Assembly: GCF_017491605.1 (NCBI RefSeq)
Contig: NZ_JAFGYY010000023.1
Span: forward strand, 1 to 64,000
Source of the DNA: Pseudomonas sp. 30_B
GTDB taxonomy: Bacteria; Pseudomonadota; Gammaproteobacteria; Pseudomonadales; Pseudomonadaceae
Direction of reading: 5' to 3'
DNA length: 64,000 bases
Shown here in pieces: positions 16,270-24,383 of this stretch. The notes below the pieces were generated by a model, which saw nothing but the letters and a program-made list of their open reading frames with translations, did no database searches and was not told the DNA's origin. Each line of letters starts with the position of its first letter. Positions within the stretch are counted from its first letter, which is position 1. The translations under genes and the position numbers were made by a program.

Positions 16270-17691
16270 ATGGCCAAACGCACTCGCCTCACAGAGATGG
16301 AGGCTCACGCAGTCAAGAGCCGCCAATCCGAGCCGGTAGGATCACGGGGAAAGGGAACGCTGCTACTTGAACGCAAAGCATCTGGAGCAATCCTCGCTTT
16401 CTACCGCGAGCGAACAGCTGCCACTGACAAACGTCTCCAACTCGGCATCCTTGCCAAGAAGCCGCAGCCAGGCACCAGCGAACAAACCCTGAACGAGCTA
16501 CGCGCTGAAGCATTGCGAGTGGCCACCGAGGCCGGGGCTGCCGGCGGCCTGGGAAAGTACCTGGAACTGAAAGCTGAGCGGGAAGCCGCCGCCGAGGTAG
16601 AGCGCGAGCTACTCAAAAGGAAAGCCGAAGACGAAGCCAGGCGCGGGACCTTCGGGGAAATGCTTGACGCCTATGCCGACCACCTAGAGCAGTCTGGCAA
16701 GGCAAGCGCTCGCAAGGTGCGCTCATTGTTCCGCGTCAACGTCAGCGAGTTCCGCCCTGCCCTTGCGGCGAAATACGCGAACGAAGTTCAGCCTGAAGAG
16801 ATTTCAGAACTGCTGTCAGCTGTGCTGGAGCGGACTCCGAAACCTCGCGGGATAGGCCACAAGGCCAAGGCCCCGAGTACGAACATGCGCAGCACCACCG
16901 ACGAGTTGCGCCGATACCTGCGCACAGCCTTCAATCACGCCGCCGCCTCTCACCTTGCGGTTGGGAAGAAGGGAAAAAGCGCCAGCAAATGGTTTGCCGT
17001 AACCAGCAATCCCGCTGCGCTGATTCCCACCATCGAAGACGCCAAGGGCGGCAATACCGAATCACTAGAACCTGCCGAACTAGGGGAACTGCTGCGTCTT
17101 CTGGATACGCTGCCTGAACAAAAGCAGGCCATCGCCAAGACCCTGATCTATCTCGGTGGACAGCGCATCAAGCAGTTGCTCGCCGTTCGCTGGGACGACA
17201 TCGACGACGACACCATTTGCCTGCTGGATGCCAAAGGCCGAAAAGCAGCGGCATGGGAGCATCTACTGCCGATCACGCGACGCGTCAGTGAAATCATCGC
17301 GCCCCTGCTTGCCGATCAGAGCGGCCCAGGTCCATTCGCAGTCCACAAAGACACCGTGTCACGCATCTTCAGCGATGCCAGCAAAGTATTGGTGGCCGCC
17401 GGCAAGACTAGCCCCTTCAACTGGCAACGCGTCAGAGCAACGTGTGAAACGCTGCTGGCAGCCAATGGAGTTTCAACGGATGTCCGTGCCTGGCTTTTGT
17501 CGCACGGGAGAACAGGCGTACAGGCCAAGCATTACGACCGCAACTCTTACTTGCCGGAGAAAACTGCCGCACTGCAGATGTGGGGCACTTATCTGGATGG
17601 CCTGGTATCCGGCGAGCAGGAAACCGGCAAGAACGTCATCGTTCTGGCGAAGCGACGCAAGGTTGGCGGCCGAGAGAATGAGCAGGAATGA
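16270..17691 (+). CDS. int: Tyrosine-recombinase integrase
   Basis: A 473-residue site-specific recombinase for the island. The N-terminal 90 residues resemble the arm-binding region of phage-type integrases, followed by a long charged helix (residues 95-130) and a core-binding domain. Catalytic-domain motifs: GGQRIKQLLAVRWDDID (first Arg), NWQRVRATCETLL (second Arg, box II), and LLSHGRTGVQAKHYDR (His and nucleophile Tyr). It lies next to the left att, the end remote from the intact tRNA. The ATG overlaps the end of the ACGGGGAA repeats, so integrase binding there could repress its own gene. A hairpin follows at 17801. Confidence 0.93.
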   Translation: MAKRTRLTEMEAHAVKSRQSEPVGSRGKGTLLLERKASGAILAFYRERTAATDKRLQLGILAKKPQPGTSEQTLNELRAEALRVATEAGAAGGLGKYLELKAEREAAAEVERELLKRKAEDEARRGTFGEMLDAYADHLEQSGKASARKVRSLFRVNVSEFRPALAAKYANEVQPEEISELLSAVLERTPKPRGIGHKAKAPSTNMRSTTDELRRYLRTAFNHAAASHLAVGKKGKSASKWFAVTSNPAALIPTIEDAKGGNTESLEPAELGELLRLLDTLPEQKQAIAKTLIYLGGQRIKQLLAVRWDDIDDDTICLLDAKGRKAAAWEHLLPITRRVSEIIAPLLADQSGPGPFAVHKDTVSRIFSDASKVLVAAGKTSPFNWQRVRATCETLLAANGVSTDVRAWLLSHGRTGVQAKHYDRNSYLPEKTAALQMWGTYLDGLVSGEQETGKNVIVLAKRRKVGGRENEQE

Positions 17692-17730
17692 AGGCCGGTG
17701 AGACCGTTCGTCGGGTAGCAAATAAACCTG

Positions 17731-17744
17731 TTTACATATGTAAA
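17731..17744. promoter_or_regulatory. Perfect 14-bp AT-rich palindrome TTTACATATGTAAA
   Basis: A perfect palindrome in the AT-rich gap between int and the alpA-like gene; a second half-like CATATGTA occurs at 17779-17786. It is a candidate operator for the AlpA-like or integrase regulator. The rest of 17692-17990 holds a hairpin and no gene that I can see. Confidence 0.45.
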
Positions 17745-17800
17745 TACTTTATTAAAAACAGCTTAACAATAGATTTTTCATATGTAGAATCATGAAACGT

Positions 17801-17829
17801 AAGAGCCCAGCTTTAAGGGCTGGGCTCTT
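17801..17829 (+). terminator. Hairpin after int
   Basis: AGAGCCCAGC pairs exactly with GCTGGGCTCT around a seven-base loop. There is only a weak T run, but position suits the end of the integrase transcript. A second hairpin (GGGGCTGG with CCAGCCCC) follows at about 17839-17873. Confidence 0.55.
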
Positions 17830-17990
17830 GAAATAGGCGGGGCTGGCGCGTTGGCGCGCATATGCCAGCCCCAAGTCTGAAATGCCGAGGCACATCAGAG
17901 CGCTTCTTACACGCCTGTTAATGCTGCGTCACTGATCTTCATTGGTCAAGCATCGCACATCGCCTCGGCCTCGCAAGGGACCGACAACAA

Positions 17991-18185
17991 ATGCAGCACA
18001 CAGACCGCATCCTTTCCGCAGAAACCGTTTGCAATACCCTAAGCGTCAGCCGCGTTACGCTTTGGCGCTGGTGCCGCGACGGCCTTTTCCCACAAGGCCG
18101 TCAGATCGGCCCGCGCCGCGTCGGCTGGCTCGCATCCGAGGTGCAGGCTTGGCTGGATAGCCGCTCGCTGACCAGCGGGGCCTAA
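17991..18185 (+). CDS. alpA: AlpA-family regulator / excisionase-like protein
   Basis: A 64-residue protein with a MerR-like winged helix-turn-helix: ILSAETVCNTLSVSRVTLWRWCRDGLFPQ, then RQIGPRRVGWLASEVQAWL. This pattern is typical of AlpA and phage Cox/excisionase-like regulators, which switch integrase or early satellite genes. It is the first gene of the rightward replication cluster; the next gene starts two bases after its stop codon. The ATG at 17991 has AAGGGA somewhat far upstream. Confidence 0.85.
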   Translation: MQHTDRILSAETVCNTLSVSRVTLWRWCRDGLFPQGRQIGPRRVGWLASEVQAWLDSRSLTSGA

Positions 18186-18187
18186 CC

Positions 18188-18514
18188 ATGTCCGCGAACT
18201 CAACCCGGCAGGAAGCCGGGAACACCCGAGGTGCGTCCGCGCGATGCAGCTCTAGAAAGATTCGCCGCGTCCTGCAGCAGTATGCAGACTTGGTGATCTG
18301 CCCACGAATGGCGCAACACGCAAGCGTCGGCGCCCTGAACCTCCAGCGCCTGGCAGCAGCCCAGCGCGTGATCTGCACCGATCCCAGCTATGCCCTGGAC
18401 CTCTGCCAAATGGCAGGCAGCGCGCCGCGTGAACTGCCCTTCGCTTTCACCGCGCTGGATGCCTGGCGCATGGTCGTGGACGCGATGCATGCGCGTATGG
18501 CGGTGGCCGCATGA
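18188..18514 (+). CDS. Hypothetical island protein
   Basis: A 108-residue protein I cannot assign. The N-terminal 35 residues are polar and basic; the rest is mostly helical, with two cysteines (VICPRMAQ, VICTDPSY). It sits between the alpA-like gene and the primase-helicase gene, and its stop overlaps the next start (ATGA), so the three genes form one translational unit. The position suggests a helper in replication control, but there is no domain evidence. Confidence 0.7.
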   Translation: MSANSTRQEAGNTRGASARCSSRKIRRVLQQYADLVICPRMAQHASVGALNLQRLAAAQRVICTDPSYALDLCQMAGSAPRELPFAFTALDAWRMVVDAMHARMAVAA

Positions 18515-20616
18515 GCACTCCTAACAGCCAGTTCGCCAGCTACATGGAGCCCGTTGCGCGCCTGCTGCTGGGCAAGCCCAACACCGACCAGAGCACGCCC
18601 GATAATCTGCGCTTCGGCAGCCGTGGCAGCCTGTCCGTGGACCTAAAGCAAGGCGTCTGGCATGACCATGAAAGCGGCCATGGTGGTGGCGTCCTGGACC
18701 TGATCGAGCGCGAGACGGGCAAGACTGGCTGTGCCGCCGTCGAGTGGCTGGAGCGCCAGGGTATCCACCAGCCCGCGAACGATAACGAACCGAAGTCCGC
18801 CACCAAGCCACGCGCCAAGATCGTGGCCGCCTACGACTACGTGAGCGAGACCGGAGAATTGCTTTTCCAGGTCTGCCGCATGGACCCGAAGGACTTCCGT
18901 CAGCGCAAGCCGAACGGCAGCGGCTGGTCCTGGTCCGTGAAGGGTGTGCAGCAGGTGCCCTACCGTCTGCCGCAGATGCTGGAACAGCCAGACGCCCTGG
19001 TGTTCGTTGTCGAGGGTGAGAAGGACGCCGACGCGCTGGCCGCAGCTGGCCTGGTGGCCACCTGTAACGCCGGGGGCGCCAACAAGTGGCCGAACGCCTT
19101 GGCGCCTCACTTCGCCGGCCGTCACGTCGTCATCCTGCCCGACAACGACGACGCCGGCCGCAGTCACGCTGCCATGGTTGCTGGCAAGCTGGCTGGCGTG
19201 GCCGCATCCGTTCGCGTCCTGGAGTTGCCAGGCCTGCCGCAGAAAGGCGACGTGTCCGACTGGTTAGACGCTGGCCACAATGCCGCCGAGTTGCTGGCGA
19301 TGGCCGAGAACCTGCCGCCGCCGGCAAACGACAACGAAGCGCAGCCGCTGGACAGACCGCTGGATGCTCCAGAAGCCATCTATCACCCCGACCAAATCAG
19401 CTGGAAGCGCGACAAGGAAACTGGTGAGTGGGCATTCCACCAGGCGAAGGGCACAGCCGAGAACCTGGCGCGCCTGGTGCGAGCCTATGGCGTGCGCATC
19501 CGTTACAACGAGCTGTCGCGCGACGTGGAAATCAGCGTGAACGGCAAGCTGCCAGCTGGCGACCTGGCGCGCAACGTGTCGCTGTCCACCGTCGAGGACC
19601 TGTGCCGTATCAACGAATATCCCTACACCGCTGCCGCTGGCCACCTGGACAGGATAGCCGCGCAGGACGCCTACAACCCCGCGCTGGATTGGGTGAAGTC
19701 GCAGCCGTGGAACGGCGGCGAGAACATCCGCGCCCTGTTCGACTGCCTAACCCTGGCCGACAAATCGAAGGCAGAAGTCAGCTGGACGCTGTTCCGCAAG
19801 TGGTTCCTTGGCGCCGCTGCCATCTTGAGCGGTAGGGCTCGCAAGTTTGAACACGTCCTAGTCCTGGTCGATCCCATGGGCGGCATCGGCAAAACCCGAT
19901 TCTTCAACACCCTGAGCCCGAAGGACTTGCAGGCCGATGGCATCACACTGAATCCAGACGACAAGGACAGCGTGCTGCAGGTGGTCAGCAAATGGCTGGT
20001 GGAGCTGGGCGAAATCGGCGCAACCTTCAGCAAGTCCGACATCGAGAGCCTGAAAGCCTTCCTGAGCCGCGACACTGACGAACTGCGTCCTGCCTATGCG
20101 CGCGCCGCCAACCGCTACCAGCGCCGCACGGCATTTTTCGGCAGCGTGAACAGCGTGCAGTTCTTGATGGATGACACCAACAACCGCAGGTTCTGGCCAA
20201 TTCAGGTGGTCGGTGTGGACTATCAGCACAACATCGACGTGCAGCAGGCATGGGCAGAGGCGCTGGCTCGCGTCGAGGCTGGCGAAACCTGGCACCTGGA
20301 CCAGGACGAGAACCGCGCCATCGGCGAGCACAACGAAGCATTCCGCAGTAAGGACCGCGTAGAGGAAATGATTTTGTCCCTCTACGATCCCGCCGCCATT
20401 CGCAGCCGCTACCTATCCGCCAGCGACGTGCTGAACGAAATTGGCGTGCAGAACGCCAAGGTGGGCGACACCAGAAAGGCCGGCACCATCCTCCGCAAGC
20501 TGTTCACCTGCAAGGTCAGCCGTGGCGTGACCGTCTACCACATGCCAACTGCCGCGATGGAGGCGCGTCGCCTGGCTGTAGTGGGCAGCGATCGATATGC
20601 AGACCGCCCCTTCTAA
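18511..20616 (+). CDS. TOPRIM-VapE primase-helicase, island replication protein
   Basis: A 701-residue replication protein. Residues 40-70 show the primase-like segment GVWHDHESGHGGGVLDLIE. A TOPRIM domain follows with EGEKDAD at 168-174 and DNDDAGR at 211-217. The C-terminal part is a VapE/DUF-type superfamily-3-like helicase with P-loop DPMGGIGKT at 454-462 and downstream ELGEIGATFSKSDIESLKAFLSR-like segments. By analogy with the P4 alpha protein and PICI Rep proteins it would prime, unwind and recognise the origin; the iteron field starting 115 bp downstream is the likely target. An 11-base-pair terminator-like hairpin follows. Confidence 0.88.
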   Translation: MSTPNSQFASYMEPVARLLLGKPNTDQSTPDNLRFGSRGSLSVDLKQGVWHDHESGHGGGVLDLIERETGKTGCAAVEWLERQGIHQPANDNEPKSATKPRAKIVAAYDYVSETGELLFQVCRMDPKDFRQRKPNGSGWSWSVKGVQQVPYRLPQMLEQPDALVFVVEGEKDADALAAAGLVATCNAGGANKWPNALAPHFAGRHVVILPDNDDAGRSHAAMVAGKLAGVAASVRVLELPGLPQKGDVSDWLDAGHNAAELLAMAENLPPPANDNEAQPLDRPLDAPEAIYHPDQISWKRDKETGEWAFHQAKGTAENLARLVRAYGVRIRYNELSRDVEISVNGKLPAGDLARNVSLSTVEDLCRINEYPYTAAAGHLDRIAAQDAYNPALDWVKSQPWNGGENIRALFDCLTLADKSKAEVSWTLFRKWFLGAAAILSGRARKFEHVLVLVDPMGGIGKTRFFNTLSPKDLQADGITLNPDDKDSVLQVVSKWLVELGEIGATFSKSDIESLKAFLSRDTDELRPAYARAANRYQRRTAFFGSVNSVQFLMDDTNNRRFWPIQVVGVDYQHNIDVQQAWAEALARVEAGETWHLDQDENRAIGEHNEAFRSKDRVEEMILSLYDPAAIRSRYLSASDVLNEIGVQNAKVGDTRKAGTILRKLFTCKVSRGVTVYHMPTAAMEARRLAVVGSDRYADRPF

Positions 20617-20694
20617 TCTCAGACCATGCGCCAGCACCGACTGCCGGCGCAGCAGGCTGCGAACAGAACTGTTGGCCACCAGCACGAACACGAC

Positions 20695-20721
20695 AGCCCC
20701 GCCACCAAGCGGGGCTTTTTC
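20695..20721 (+). terminator. Terminator after the primase-helicase gene
   Basis: AGCCCCGC and GCGGGGCT enclose a short loop and are followed by TTTTTC. It separates the replication gene cluster from the iteron field. Confidence 0.8.
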
Positions 20722-20731
20722 ATGCTATCGC

Positions 20732-21036
20732 GTGGTGGGATAGGGCGTGAGTGGTGGGATAGTGGTGGGATAAATCCAGCTATCCCACCACGCCTGAAAC
20801 CTTTGAGATAGAGCACCTGAAAGGCAAAGTGGTGGGATATGGTGGGATAAATTCAAAAACAAACGTGTGGGGTATGTGGAAGCGTTTCTGAAAAGCGAAA
20901 TTCGATACCCCACACGCTCTTTAGAGAAATATCCCACCACATCCCACCACATCAGTCTCTAGCCAGCGTGGCACTATGGCTAGAGGCGTGGTGGGATGCG
21001 TTTTTCTATCCCACCACTATCCCTCCATCCCACCAC
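20732..21036. repeat. Iteron field, probable replication origin of the island
   Basis: GTGGTGGGAT occurs on the plus strand at 20732, 20751, 20762, 20829 and 20988, with a one-base variant at 20839. Its complement ATCCCACCAC occurs at 20782, 20931, 20941, 21008 and 21027. That makes eleven copies in 305 bp. They bracket an AT-richer centre that holds a 12-bp inverted repeat (20864-20875 with 20905-20916, CGTGTGGGGTAT) and a 9-bp inverted repeat (20957-20965 with 20977-20985, CTCTAGCCA). Iterons next to a primase-helicase gene are the usual origin layout of P4-like satellites. No gene is credible across it. Confidence 0.8.
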
Positions 21037-21097
21037 ACCACAGCGCGCCTGGCAGTCCAGTGACAATGCTAACGAGCCGCAGAGGGCTAGCTGCTTA

Positions 21098-21253
21098 TCA
21101 CCCCTTCGACGGACGCCGCTCCGCAGCAGCGACAGCTCCAGCCTTTATAGCGAATGGACCATCAAGGCGCCGGTCGTCGTTTCCGACTTCCCACCCATCA
21201 GCAACCCTCATAACCCAATAGCCATTCACCTTGTAGCGTTCCGGTAGCTGCAT
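21098..21253 (-). CDS. Small hypothetical island protein on the minus strand (51 aa)
   Basis: A 51-residue reading frame begins with ATG at 21253, with GGAG seven bases upstream, and ends with TGA at 21098. The sequence runs MQLPERYKVNGYWVMRVADG and then WEVGNDDRRLDGPFAIKAGA. It resembles the small phage-type proteins that carry a repeated 'DGPF...KA.A...A' tail. It is the only gene in the island read leftward and lies between the iteron field and the capsid gene, so it may be an early regulator. Function is unknown. Confidence 0.6.
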   Translation of the reverse strand: MQLPERYKVNGYWVMRVADGWEVGNDDRRLDGPFAIKAGAVAAAERRPSKG

Positions 21254-21337
21254 CGCGCATCTCCTCTGTTGGGGTTCTCAGACGATGCCAAGGCCGCACT
21301 CAAGCGACAACCGGATTCTGCACCCAAACCAAGTATG

Positions 21338-21347
21338 CCCCCCCCCC
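21338..21347. repeat. Run of ten cytosines
   Basis: A C10 homopolymer sits in the leader before the capsid-like gene. The surrounding 21254-21629 stretch has no convincing gene. Such tracts can slip in length. Confidence 0.6.
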
Positions 21348-21629
21348 TGAATGGCTTCGGGTCCTCCCTGACGGCATACCCCATGCGGGTCGCAACGATC
21401 CGCGACACTTGTCCTCTGCGTGCCCTCAATTCGCGCTTCCAATTTCCAGTTTTCAGCTCTGTCACGCCTGAGCCGTGCCATGGAAATCCCACAAGAGGAT
21501 TCCCCTCAACAGGTCTCACAAACTGGCCTCGCTCCAGAACAACTCTGGAAAAAACCCAAGAGGAACGGCGGCAGAGGCATCCGTATCTTGGCCAGCAACT
21601 ACCGCCCACGACCCGAGGCCACGCCCAAA

Positions 21630-22550
21630 ATGCCAATTCGCAAGCTACTCCAAGACGCCAGCCGCCAATCGGCTGCCAACGTCATCTACGACAACGCCGG
21701 AAACGTCCGCCATGTGATCCCCAAGGCTCCGGCCAGCATGATGTCCCGCAGCATCCGCGAAATGAGCCTGCCGCCGTTCCTGGCCCAGCAGGGTCTGCAC
21801 CAGGTGCGTGTCCCGCTGGGCACCGAGGCCGGCAAGAAAATCACTTTCAGCAGCGTGCTTCTGCAAGCCAGCCGTGTGTCGCAGGCCGGCGCCCGCATCA
21901 TCCTGGTGGCGGAAGCCGACGACGCCCAGCAGATTCCCGGCGGCGGCATCGCCCTAGTGAAACGCAACGCCGGCTATACCCTGGTCGAAGCCGCCGATTT
22001 CGCCCTGGTCGCCGACGGCGCCGATGTGTCCGACAGTGCGCTGCCGGTTTACCGCGACATGATCGACCTGGACACCATGCCGGCCTACGGCTTCCGCGTC
22101 GCCCTGTCCCGCGCCGAGCAGAAGGCCTACGAAGAAGGCCAACTATCTGACCACGCCCTAGTCAGCATCGCCCTGGGCCTCGCCCGCGTCGCCGACCAGG
22201 TGCTGCTGTCCGCGATCAACGCCAGCACTCCGGCCACCTTCAGCCTTGGCGCAGCCGCTGCGCTGGGCGTCGAGTTCTCTGAGCTGCGCGCCTTGGTCGG
22301 CACAGCTGGCACTGGTGCCGCAGTCGGCCAGGACGGCACCTTGCGCGCCGCTGGCGTGCTGGCCGAGCTGACTCCGGCAAGCGCTGAAACCATCGTAGGC
22401 AGCTTCAGCCGCGCCGCCGTCGCGGTGCATGAAGACATCCGGCTCGTCGCGGAAAGGACGAGCAAACAGGGTGAGTTGGTTCTCACGGCGTGGCTGAACG
22501 CTCAGGCCCTGCTGCCGCTGCCTGGTGCGTTCTTCAAGGTGACCGCGTGA
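21630..22550 (+). CDS. Putative HK97-fold major capsid protein of the satellite
   Basis: A 306-residue protein beginning MPIRKLLQDASRQSAANVIY. Three parts recall HK97-type capsids: an N-terminal arm; a middle segment with the pattern FRVALSRAEQKAYEEGQLSD followed by a long spine-like helix (HALVSIALGLARVADQVLLS); and a C-terminal stretch with SFSRAAVAVHEDIRLVAER and a closing beta strand. The frame is open back to a GTG at 21420 and an ATG at 21480; I choose 21630 because similarity to a folded protein begins there, with GAGG 11 bases upstream. No protease or scaffold domain is fused. Confidence in the fold is moderate. Confidence 0.62.
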   Translation: MPIRKLLQDASRQSAANVIYDNAGNVRHVIPKAPASMMSRSIREMSLPPFLAQQGLHQVRVPLGTEAGKKITFSSVLLQASRVSQAGARIILVAEADDAQQIPGGGIALVKRNAGYTLVEAADFALVADGADVSDSALPVYRDMIDLDTMPAYGFRVALSRAEQKAYEEGQLSDHALVSIALGLARVADQVLLSAINASTPATFSLGAAAALGVEFSELRALVGTAGTGAAVGQDGTLRAAGVLAELTPASAETIVGSFSRAAVAVHEDIRLVAERTSKQGELVLTAWLNAQALLPLPGAFFKVTA

Positions 22551-22879
22551 TGCTGCGCGACAAGTGCAAGGAAGGCGAGGCGGTGGAATCCACCGCCCTG
22601 CCGGCCGAAGTCTTGGCCGCCCTGGAAGGCGCGAGTTTCCATCAGCGCCAACCTGGTGACGACGGCGAACCGCGCATTGTTGTGCAGCCTGCCGGCCTGA
22701 GTGGCTGGGTTCACGGCGATAACGACGCCGAGCGCCTTACCAGAGCATTCCCCGAATTGACCGAAGCCCAGCTGCAGCGAGCCTGCCGTTATCTGTCCAG
22801 CCTGGTGAGAAATCACCATTTGCGCATGGTCGATAACGGCGGCGAGACGAAGCGCAGCAGCTGGGTGAACCGTTGGTGA
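22550..22879 (+). CDS. Hypothetical island protein
   Basis: A 109-residue protein of unknown family. Its ATG overlaps the stop of the capsid-like gene (TGATG), so the two are coupled. The N-terminal half is acidic and the C-terminal half helical (ELTEAQLQRACRYLSSLVRN). Coupling to the capsid gene suggests a role in particle assembly or regulation, but no motif supports either. Confidence 0.7.
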   Translation: MLRDKCKEGEAVESTALPAEVLAALEGASFHQRQPGDDGEPRIVVQPAGLSGWVHGDNDAERLTRAFPELTEAQLQRACRYLSSLVRNHHLRMVDNGGETKRSSWVNRW

Positions 22880-22896
22880 AATTGACTGGTGACGAT

Positions 22897-23073
22897 ATGA
22901 AAACCACGAACATGAAACACGAAGCAGAACCTCGCCCGATTACCGTCCTGCTGAGTCACGCGCAGTTTGAGCGACTGGAAGACGAACGCAAGAAGATCGC
23001 CGCCGCTACCGGCTTCAAGGTGAGCATCAGCGCCGCTGCCGCGCGCGCTATGGAACGTGGAATGCAGCAGTAA
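22897..23073 (+). CDS. Small ribbon-helix-helix-like island protein
   Basis: A 58-residue protein. The order of a short strand (RPITVLLSHAQFERL), a charged helix (EDERKKIAAATG) and a second helix (SAAAARAMERGMQQ) fits an RHH-type DNA-binding fold. ATG at 22897 has GGTGA five bases upstream; a GTG at 22873 would overlap the previous gene. It may be a repressor of the late genes. A terminator-like hairpin follows directly. Confidence 0.6.
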   Translation: MKTTNMKHEAEPRPITVLLSHAQFERLEDERKKIAAATGFKVSISAAAARAMERGMQQ

Positions 23074-23093
23074 AAGAATCCCCTTCCTCGGAC

Positions 23094-23128
23094 TTGCCGG
23101 GTGCTCGCCCGCCCCGGCACCTTTTTTC
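23094..23128 (+). terminator. Terminator after the RHH-like gene
   Basis: TGCCGGG pairs with CCCGGCA across a C-rich loop and is followed by CCTTTTTT. It splits the capsid transcript from the small terminase cluster. Confidence 0.65.
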
Positions 23129-23142
23129 CAGAGTGCAACCAC

Positions 23143-23508
23143 ATGCCGTCACCAGAAGAAACATTGGCCGAGCTTTTCCGGCTGCAACAGAACGCTGAAG
23201 ACATTGCCGCAAGGCTGTTTCATGAAGCCAAGACCGTGAAAGTCTCGCTCAAAACCAACCCGCTCAATGCTGACTTGCCGCAGGTCCTACGCGATCTGCG
23301 CCGCAATGCCGACAGTCTAAAGACTGCCGCTCAGCAGCTGGCTACAGCCCTGGTGGAGCACGCCGACGCCGAGCACGCCAAGGAAATGGCCAGCCGCCCG
23401 AAGTGGAAGCCGAGCCGCCACTCAAGCCCTGGACAACGCGCGCGCCGTGACATGTTTAAACGTGGCTGCCTTGTTGGAGATATCAACGCGCCAGGATTCG
23501 GCCTGTGA
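23143..23508 (+). CDS. Helical hypothetical island protein
   Basis: A 121-residue protein starting MPSPEETLAELFRLQQNAED. It is almost wholly helical with coiled-coil-like heptads (residues 5-95), then a basic tail (RPKWKPSRHSSPGQRARRD). The shape is compatible with a scaffold or small packaging partner. Its stop overlaps the next start (GTGA), coupling it to the small terminase gene. Family not recognised. Confidence 0.68.
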   Translation: MPSPEETLAELFRLQQNAEDIAARLFHEAKTVKVSLKTNPLNADLPQVLRDLRRNADSLKTAAQQLATALVEHADAEHAKEMASRPKWKPSRHSSPGQRARRDMFKRGCLVGDINAPGFGL

Positions 23509-23990
23509 GCGCTGAAAACCTCGCCATGCTGGAAGTCACCGACGCCCAGTTAGCAGCCGTGGCGGGCGTCAGCACGCGCCGCATTCGTCAACTGGCCGAG
23601 GCCGGCCGACTGACCCGCGTCGGCCGTAACCGTTACGAGCTGGGCGAAGCCTTCGCCGCCCTGGTCGAGGAAATGTCCGGGGGAGATAAGGCCAGCGAAC
23701 TGACCGCCGAACGAGTTCGCAAGCTCCGCGCCGACGCCAACCTGGCCGAACTGGAATATGCACGTGCCAGGGACCTGGTTGCACCGCTGTCGGAGTGTGA
23801 AAAGGCATGGGAGCAATTCTGTGTCGTCTTGCGTAGCAACATGCTGAACATCCCGAATCGCATCGCTGGGGCCATCGTCGGCGAAACCGACGAACGCCGC
23901 CTAAAGAAAGTGCTGCGCGAAGAAATCTCCCTGGCGCTGCAAGCAGCAGCCGATTACACCCCCGAAAAGGAACTGTCCGAAAATGAATGA
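23505..23990 (+). CDS. Small terminase subunit, Nu1-like
   Basis: A 161-residue protein with an N-terminal winged helix-turn-helix (LEVTDAQLAAVAGVSTRRIRQLAEAG and LTRVGRNRYELGEAFAALVE), then a helical segment with LRADANLAELEYARARDLV and a C-terminal oligomerisation region (FCVVLRSNMLNIPNRIAGAI). This is the pattern of the lambda Nu1/DUF1441 small terminase, which recognises cos sites. No large terminase gene is in the island, so it would redirect a helper enzyme to island DNA. Start GTG at 23505. Confidence 0.8.
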   Translation: MSAENLAMLEVTDAQLAAVAGVSTRRIRQLAEAGRLTRVGRNRYELGEAFAALVEEMSGGDKASELTAERVRKLRADANLAELEYARARDLVAPLSECEKAWEQFCVVLRSNMLNIPNRIAGAIVGETDERRLKKVLREEISLALQAAADYTPEKELSENE

Positions 23991-24189
23991 CAAAGTGAAT
24001 CAAGCCGCCAAGAACGCCATGGTGTTTCTGCTGCCTCCATACGCCTCGCCAATCGAGCGCGAAGATGCTCTCTGCGGAGGTGTTGAACTGCTGCGCCAAT
24101 CTATCGAGCACCTGGTGCGTGCTGGTCGCGGCGATATCGGTCTGGAGGTTCTGAGCCTCATCCATCGCGCTGGTGAGTCTGTCGAATGA
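23983..24189 (+). CDS. Small hypothetical island protein
   Basis: A 68-residue protein of unknown family. The middle (PPYASPIEREDALCGGVELL) and a helical end are visible. It overlaps the small terminase gene by eight bases and the next gene by four, so it belongs to one coupled chain. Confidence 0.65.
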   Translation: MNDKVNQAAKNAMVFLLPPYASPIEREDALCGGVELLRQSIEHLVRAGRGDIGLEVLSLIHRAGESVE

Positions 24190-24383
24190 ATATGCACCAG
24201 CAGATCGCCGATACGCTCGCGCTTGCTCGCCGTATCGAAGATGACTGGCGCCTGCCCGCCGAAGCCCGCCAGCGCGGAGAAAGCATCCGCAGACTCTGCG
24301 AGTCGATCAAGCCAACAGCCTTTGCGCTACGGGACTACGACCTAGACCCGTCCGAACCGATCCCGCCGAAGCCTGGCGAATGA
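24186..24383 (+). CDS. Small hypothetical island protein
   Basis: A 65-residue charged helical protein (MNMHQQIADTLALARRIEDD at the start, a proline-rich acidic end). It overlaps both neighbours by four bases. No family recognised. Confidence 0.62.
   Translation: MNMHQQIADTLALARRIEDDWRLPAEARQRGESIRRLCESIKPTAFALRDYDLDPSEPIPPKPGE

Noticed and set aside
20626..20811. A 61-codon frame over the start of the iteron field
   Set aside because: It runs through a terminator hairpin and the iterons, has no ribosome-binding site, and its product is repeat-driven.
20732..21036. CRISPR array
   Set aside because: The repeats are only 10 bp, lie in both orientations and have irregular spacing, and no cas genes are near. 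Iterons fit better.
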